From positions 1 to 8,035 of the forward strand of contig JAKAQU010000125.1 in the NCBI GenBank assembly GCA_021819535.1: 8,035 nucleotides of DNA, written 5' to 3'. Positions 6,219 through 8,035 of this stretch are shown here, piece after piece. Origin of the DNA: Pseudomonadota bacterium (GTDB taxonomy: Bacteria > Pseudomonadota > Alphaproteobacteria > Acetobacterales > Acetobacteraceae). Position numbers and translations under genes: made by a program. The notes below the pieces were generated by a model. It ran no database searches. It saw only the letters and a program-made list of their open reading frames with translations, and was not told where the DNA came from. Every line of letters begins with the position of its first letter. Position 1 is the stretch's first letter.

Positions 6219-7508
6219 ATGCCTGACTATAAAGTGAAAGATATCTCGCTCGCCGAATGGGGGCGGAAGGAAATCGCCATGGCCGAGGATGAAATGCCCG
6301 GCCTGATGGCGATTCGCGCCGAGTTCGGCCAAGCGAAGCCGCTCAAAGACGCGCGTATCGTCGGCTGTCTGCACATGACCATCCAGACCGCGGTGCTGAT
6401 CGAGACACTGACCGCGCTCGGCGCGAGCGTGCGATGGTCGTCGTGCAATATCTTCTCGACCCAAGACCACGCCGCCGCCGCCATCGCCGCCGCCGGCATT
6501 CCCGTCTTCGCCTGGAAGGGCATGAACGAGGAGGAGTTCTGGTGGTGCATCGAACAGACGGTGCGCGGCCCCGACGGCTGGACGCCCAACCTCATTCTCG
6601 ATGATGGCGGCGATCTCACCAAGCTCATGCATGAAAAGCATCGCGATCTGCTCGCCGATGTGCGTGGCGTTTCCGAAGAAACCACGACCGGCGTGCATCG
6701 GCTGCGCGACATGGCGCGGGCGGGAACACTCCTGGTGCCGGCGATCAACGTCAATGATAGCGTCACCAAGTCGAAATTCGACAATCTCTATGGCTGCCGT
6801 GAAAGCCTCGTCGATGGCATCCGCCGCGGCACCGACGTGATGATGGCCGGCAAGGTCGCCGTCGTCGCCGGATTCGGGGATGTCGGCAAGGGCTCGGCGG
6901 CCTCACTGCGCAATGCCGGCTGCCGGGTGATGGTGACCGAGATCGATCCGATCTGCGCGCTGCAGGCAGCGATGGAAGGCTACGAGGTCGTCACCATGGA
7001 AGAGGCGGCGCCGAGGGGCGATATCTTCGTCACCGCGACCGGCAACATCGATGTCATCACGCTCGATCACCTGCGGGCGATGAAACATCGCGCCATCGTC
7101 TGCAATATCGGCCATTTCGATTCCGAAATACAGATCGAGGCGCTGCGCAATTACCGCTGGGAGAACGTCAAGCCGCAGGTGGACGAAGTTGTATTCCCCG
7201 ACGGCAAGCGCCTCATCGTCTTGAGCGAGGGCCGCCTCGTCAATCTCGGCAACGCGACCGGCCATCCGAGCTTCGTGATGAGCGCGAGTTTCTCCAATCA
7301 GGTTCTGGCGCAGATCGAACTCTTCACAGCCCCCGCTGGCCGCTACGAGAGGCGGGTCTACACGCTTCCGAAGAAGCTCGACGAAAAGGTCGCGGCCCTT
7401 CACCTCGGCAAGGTCGGCGCGCATCTGACCAAGCTCACATCGCAGCAGGCGTCCTATATCGGCGTCGATGCCGAAGGCCCTTACAAGCACGAAGATTATC
7501 GCTACTGA
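6219..7508 (+). CDS. ahcY: Adenosylhomocysteinase (S-adenosyl-L-homocysteine hydrolase)
   Basis: This NAD-dependent cytoplasmic enzyme reversibly splits S-adenosylhomocysteine into adenosine and homocysteine, removing the inhibitory by-product of methyltransferases and feeding methionine regeneration. The 429-residue product has every landmark. LHMT with H52 and CNIFSTQDHAAAAIA at 76-90 belong to the substrate domain. D129 lies in LDDGGD, E154 in SEETTTGVH, and K184, D188 and N189 in VTKSKFDN. The NAD-binding GFGDVGKG is at 218-225, NIGHFD at 296-301, and GHPSFVMS at 348-355. The C-terminal cap has K423 and Y427 in KHEDYRY. It lacks the roughly 40-residue insertion found before SEETTTGV in many bacterial enzymes and so resembles the short animal form. 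The ATG at 6219 follows AGAGGA (6205-6210) by 8 bases. No terminator or clear promoter is visible in the 46 bases after rho, so co-transcription with rho is likely. No SAH riboswitch fits in that gap. Confidence 0.97.
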   Translation: MPDYKVKDISLAEWGRKEIAMAEDEMPGLMAIRAEFGQAKPLKDARIVGCLHMTIQTAVLIETLTALGASVRWSSCNIFSTQDHAAAAIAAAGIPVFAWKGMNEEEFWWCIEQTVRGPDGWTPNLILDDGGDLTKLMHEKHRDLLADVRGVSEETTTGVHRLRDMARAGTLLVPAINVNDSVTKSKFDNLYGCRESLVDGIRRGTDVMMAGKVAVVAGFGDVGKGSAASLRNAGCRVMVTEIDPICALQAAMEGYEVVTMEEAAPRGDIFVTATGNIDVITLDHLRAMKHRAIVCNIGHFDSEIQIEALRNYRWENVKPQVDEVVFPDGKRLIVLSEGRLVNLGNATGHPSFVMSASFSNQVLAQIELFTAPAGRYERRVYTLPKKLDEKVAALHLGKVGAHLTKLTSQQASYIGVDAEGPYKHEDYRY

Positions 7509-7556
7509 AGGCATCGGCCGCGAGGTTATCTCTCACGCAACCAACGCTTGGCGGCA

Positions 7557-7592
7557 TGCCGGCGGCAGGACCAGAGATCCCTGCCGCCGGCA
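7557..7592. terminator. Bidirectional hairpin terminator between convergent genes
   Basis: TGCCGGCGGCAGG (7557-7569) and CCTGCCGCCGGCA (7580-7592) are exact reverse complements, forming a 13-bp stem with a 10-nt loop. It lies 48 bases after the ahcY stop and 6 bases beyond the stop of the minus-strand binding-protein gene, so it is placed to serve both. No T-run follows on either strand, so release may depend on stem strength or on Rho. Confidence 0.7.
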
Positions 7593-7598
7593 ACGCTA

Positions 7599-8035
7599 TC
7601 AGGAACCGCTACCCTCGATGATATCGCCAAAGCGCTCCCAGGTCTTGCCGTTCCAGCGAGAGAGCTGCAATTGCCGGAGCGGATGGAAATTGGTCGCGCT
7701 GGTGTTCACCTTGATGCCGGGAAGCAGCACCGGAATTTCGAGGTCGTGGACATCGGCCGCTTGCTTCATGACGTTCTCGCGCGAGAGATCATTGCCGCAT
7801 TGCTTGAGCACATGGGCGAGCGTCATCGCCACTGCATAACCATAAGTGTAATTGCCGTCGGTCTTGTCGGCGCCGGGCATATATTTATCCATGAAGGCGA
7901 GCCAGTCCTTCATGCCCTGGTCATCAGCCCAGGCGGGATCGGTGCTGTCCTTCAAATAGCCGCCGGTGATGACGCCAACTGCTTTTTCGACGCCGGCGGG
8001 CTTGATCACCGCGCCGACCGAAATCGAGACGTTGG
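7599..8035 (-). CDS. ABC transporter substrate-binding protein, branched-chain amino acid (LivK) type, C-terminal part (partial)
   Basis: About 145 codons on the minus strand run from the right edge to a TGA at 7601-7599. The product matches the C-terminal lobe of periplasmic binding proteins of the Leu/Ile/Val-type (Peripla_BP_6) family. It has GGYLKDSTDPAW, then YTYGYAVAMTLAHVLKQCG, DLSRENVMKQAADVHDLEIP, LLPGIKVNTSATNFHP and a closing QLSRWNGKTWERFGDIIE. Such proteins capture amino acids, or in many alphaproteobacteria aromatic or other carboxylated compounds, in the periplasm and deliver them to an ABC permease. The true ligand cannot be read from this fragment. The signal peptide and N-terminal lobe lie outside the window, as would any permease genes; no permease follows on its 3' side. 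It is convergent with ahcY. Confidence 0.88.
   Translation of the reverse strand, partial: NVSISVGAVIKPAGVEKAVGVITGGYLKDSTDPAWADDQGMKDWLAFMDKYMPGADKTDGNYTYGYAVAMTLAHVLKQCGNDLSRENVMKQAADVHDLEIPVLLPGIKVNTSATNFHPLRQLQLSRWNGKTWERFGDIIEGSGS

Noticed and set aside
6469..6500. GCC-rich run in ahcY resembling a trinucleotide repeat
   Set aside because: It encodes the conserved alanine-rich helix after CNIFSTQDH that is found across AhcY proteins, so it is explained by coding sequence.

Overview
The window is high-GC DNA carrying ordinary chromosomal housekeeping genes of an alphaproteobacterium. A SecB with the alphaproteobacterial-type core, an AsmA-like DUF3971 protein beside glnE, a short Rho without N-terminal insertions, and the heavy use of GC-ending codons (notably CTC for leucine) fit the Rhodospirillales/Acetobacteraceae side of that class. 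This placement is inference from protein style; no rRNA or other taxonomic marker is present.

Layout from left to right. (1) Bases 1-676, minus strand: the N-terminal part of glnE, the glutamine synthetase adenylyltransferase, running off the left edge. (2) Bases 694-3960, plus strand: a 1088-residue membrane-anchored AsmA/YhdP-like protein (DUF3971), divergent from glnE with only 17 bases between the two start codons. (3) Bases 4072-4614, plus: secB, the protein-export chaperone, with an alanine-rich insertion. (4) Bases 4615-4897: a non-coding stretch holding a GC hairpin, three tandem copies of a 14-bp unit, a good sigma-70-type promoter (TTGACG-17-TAGCTT) and a roughly 145-nt leader for rho. 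(5) Bases 4898-6172, plus: rho, the transcription termination factor. (6) Bases 6219-7508, plus: ahcY, adenosylhomocysteinase, 46 bases after rho and probably co-transcribed with it. (7) Bases 7557-7592: a perfect 13-bp hairpin between convergent genes, probably a bidirectional terminator. (8) Bases 7599-8035, minus: the C-terminal part of a branched-chain-amino-acid-type ABC transporter substrate-binding protein, running off the right edge.

The genes do not form one pathway. They cover nitrogen control (glnE), envelope lipid or outer-membrane maintenance (DUF3971 protein), protein export (secB), transcription termination (rho), the methyl cycle (ahcY) and solute uptake (binding protein). I saw no mobile element, CRISPR array, tRNA, rRNA, phage gene, toxin-antitoxin pair or defence-like cassette, and nothing that looks like an undescribed system. 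The points worth a second look are small: the rho leader, the 14-bp repeat, the short animal-like form of AhcY, the SecB insertion and an in-frame 15-bp duplication in the DUF3971 gene.
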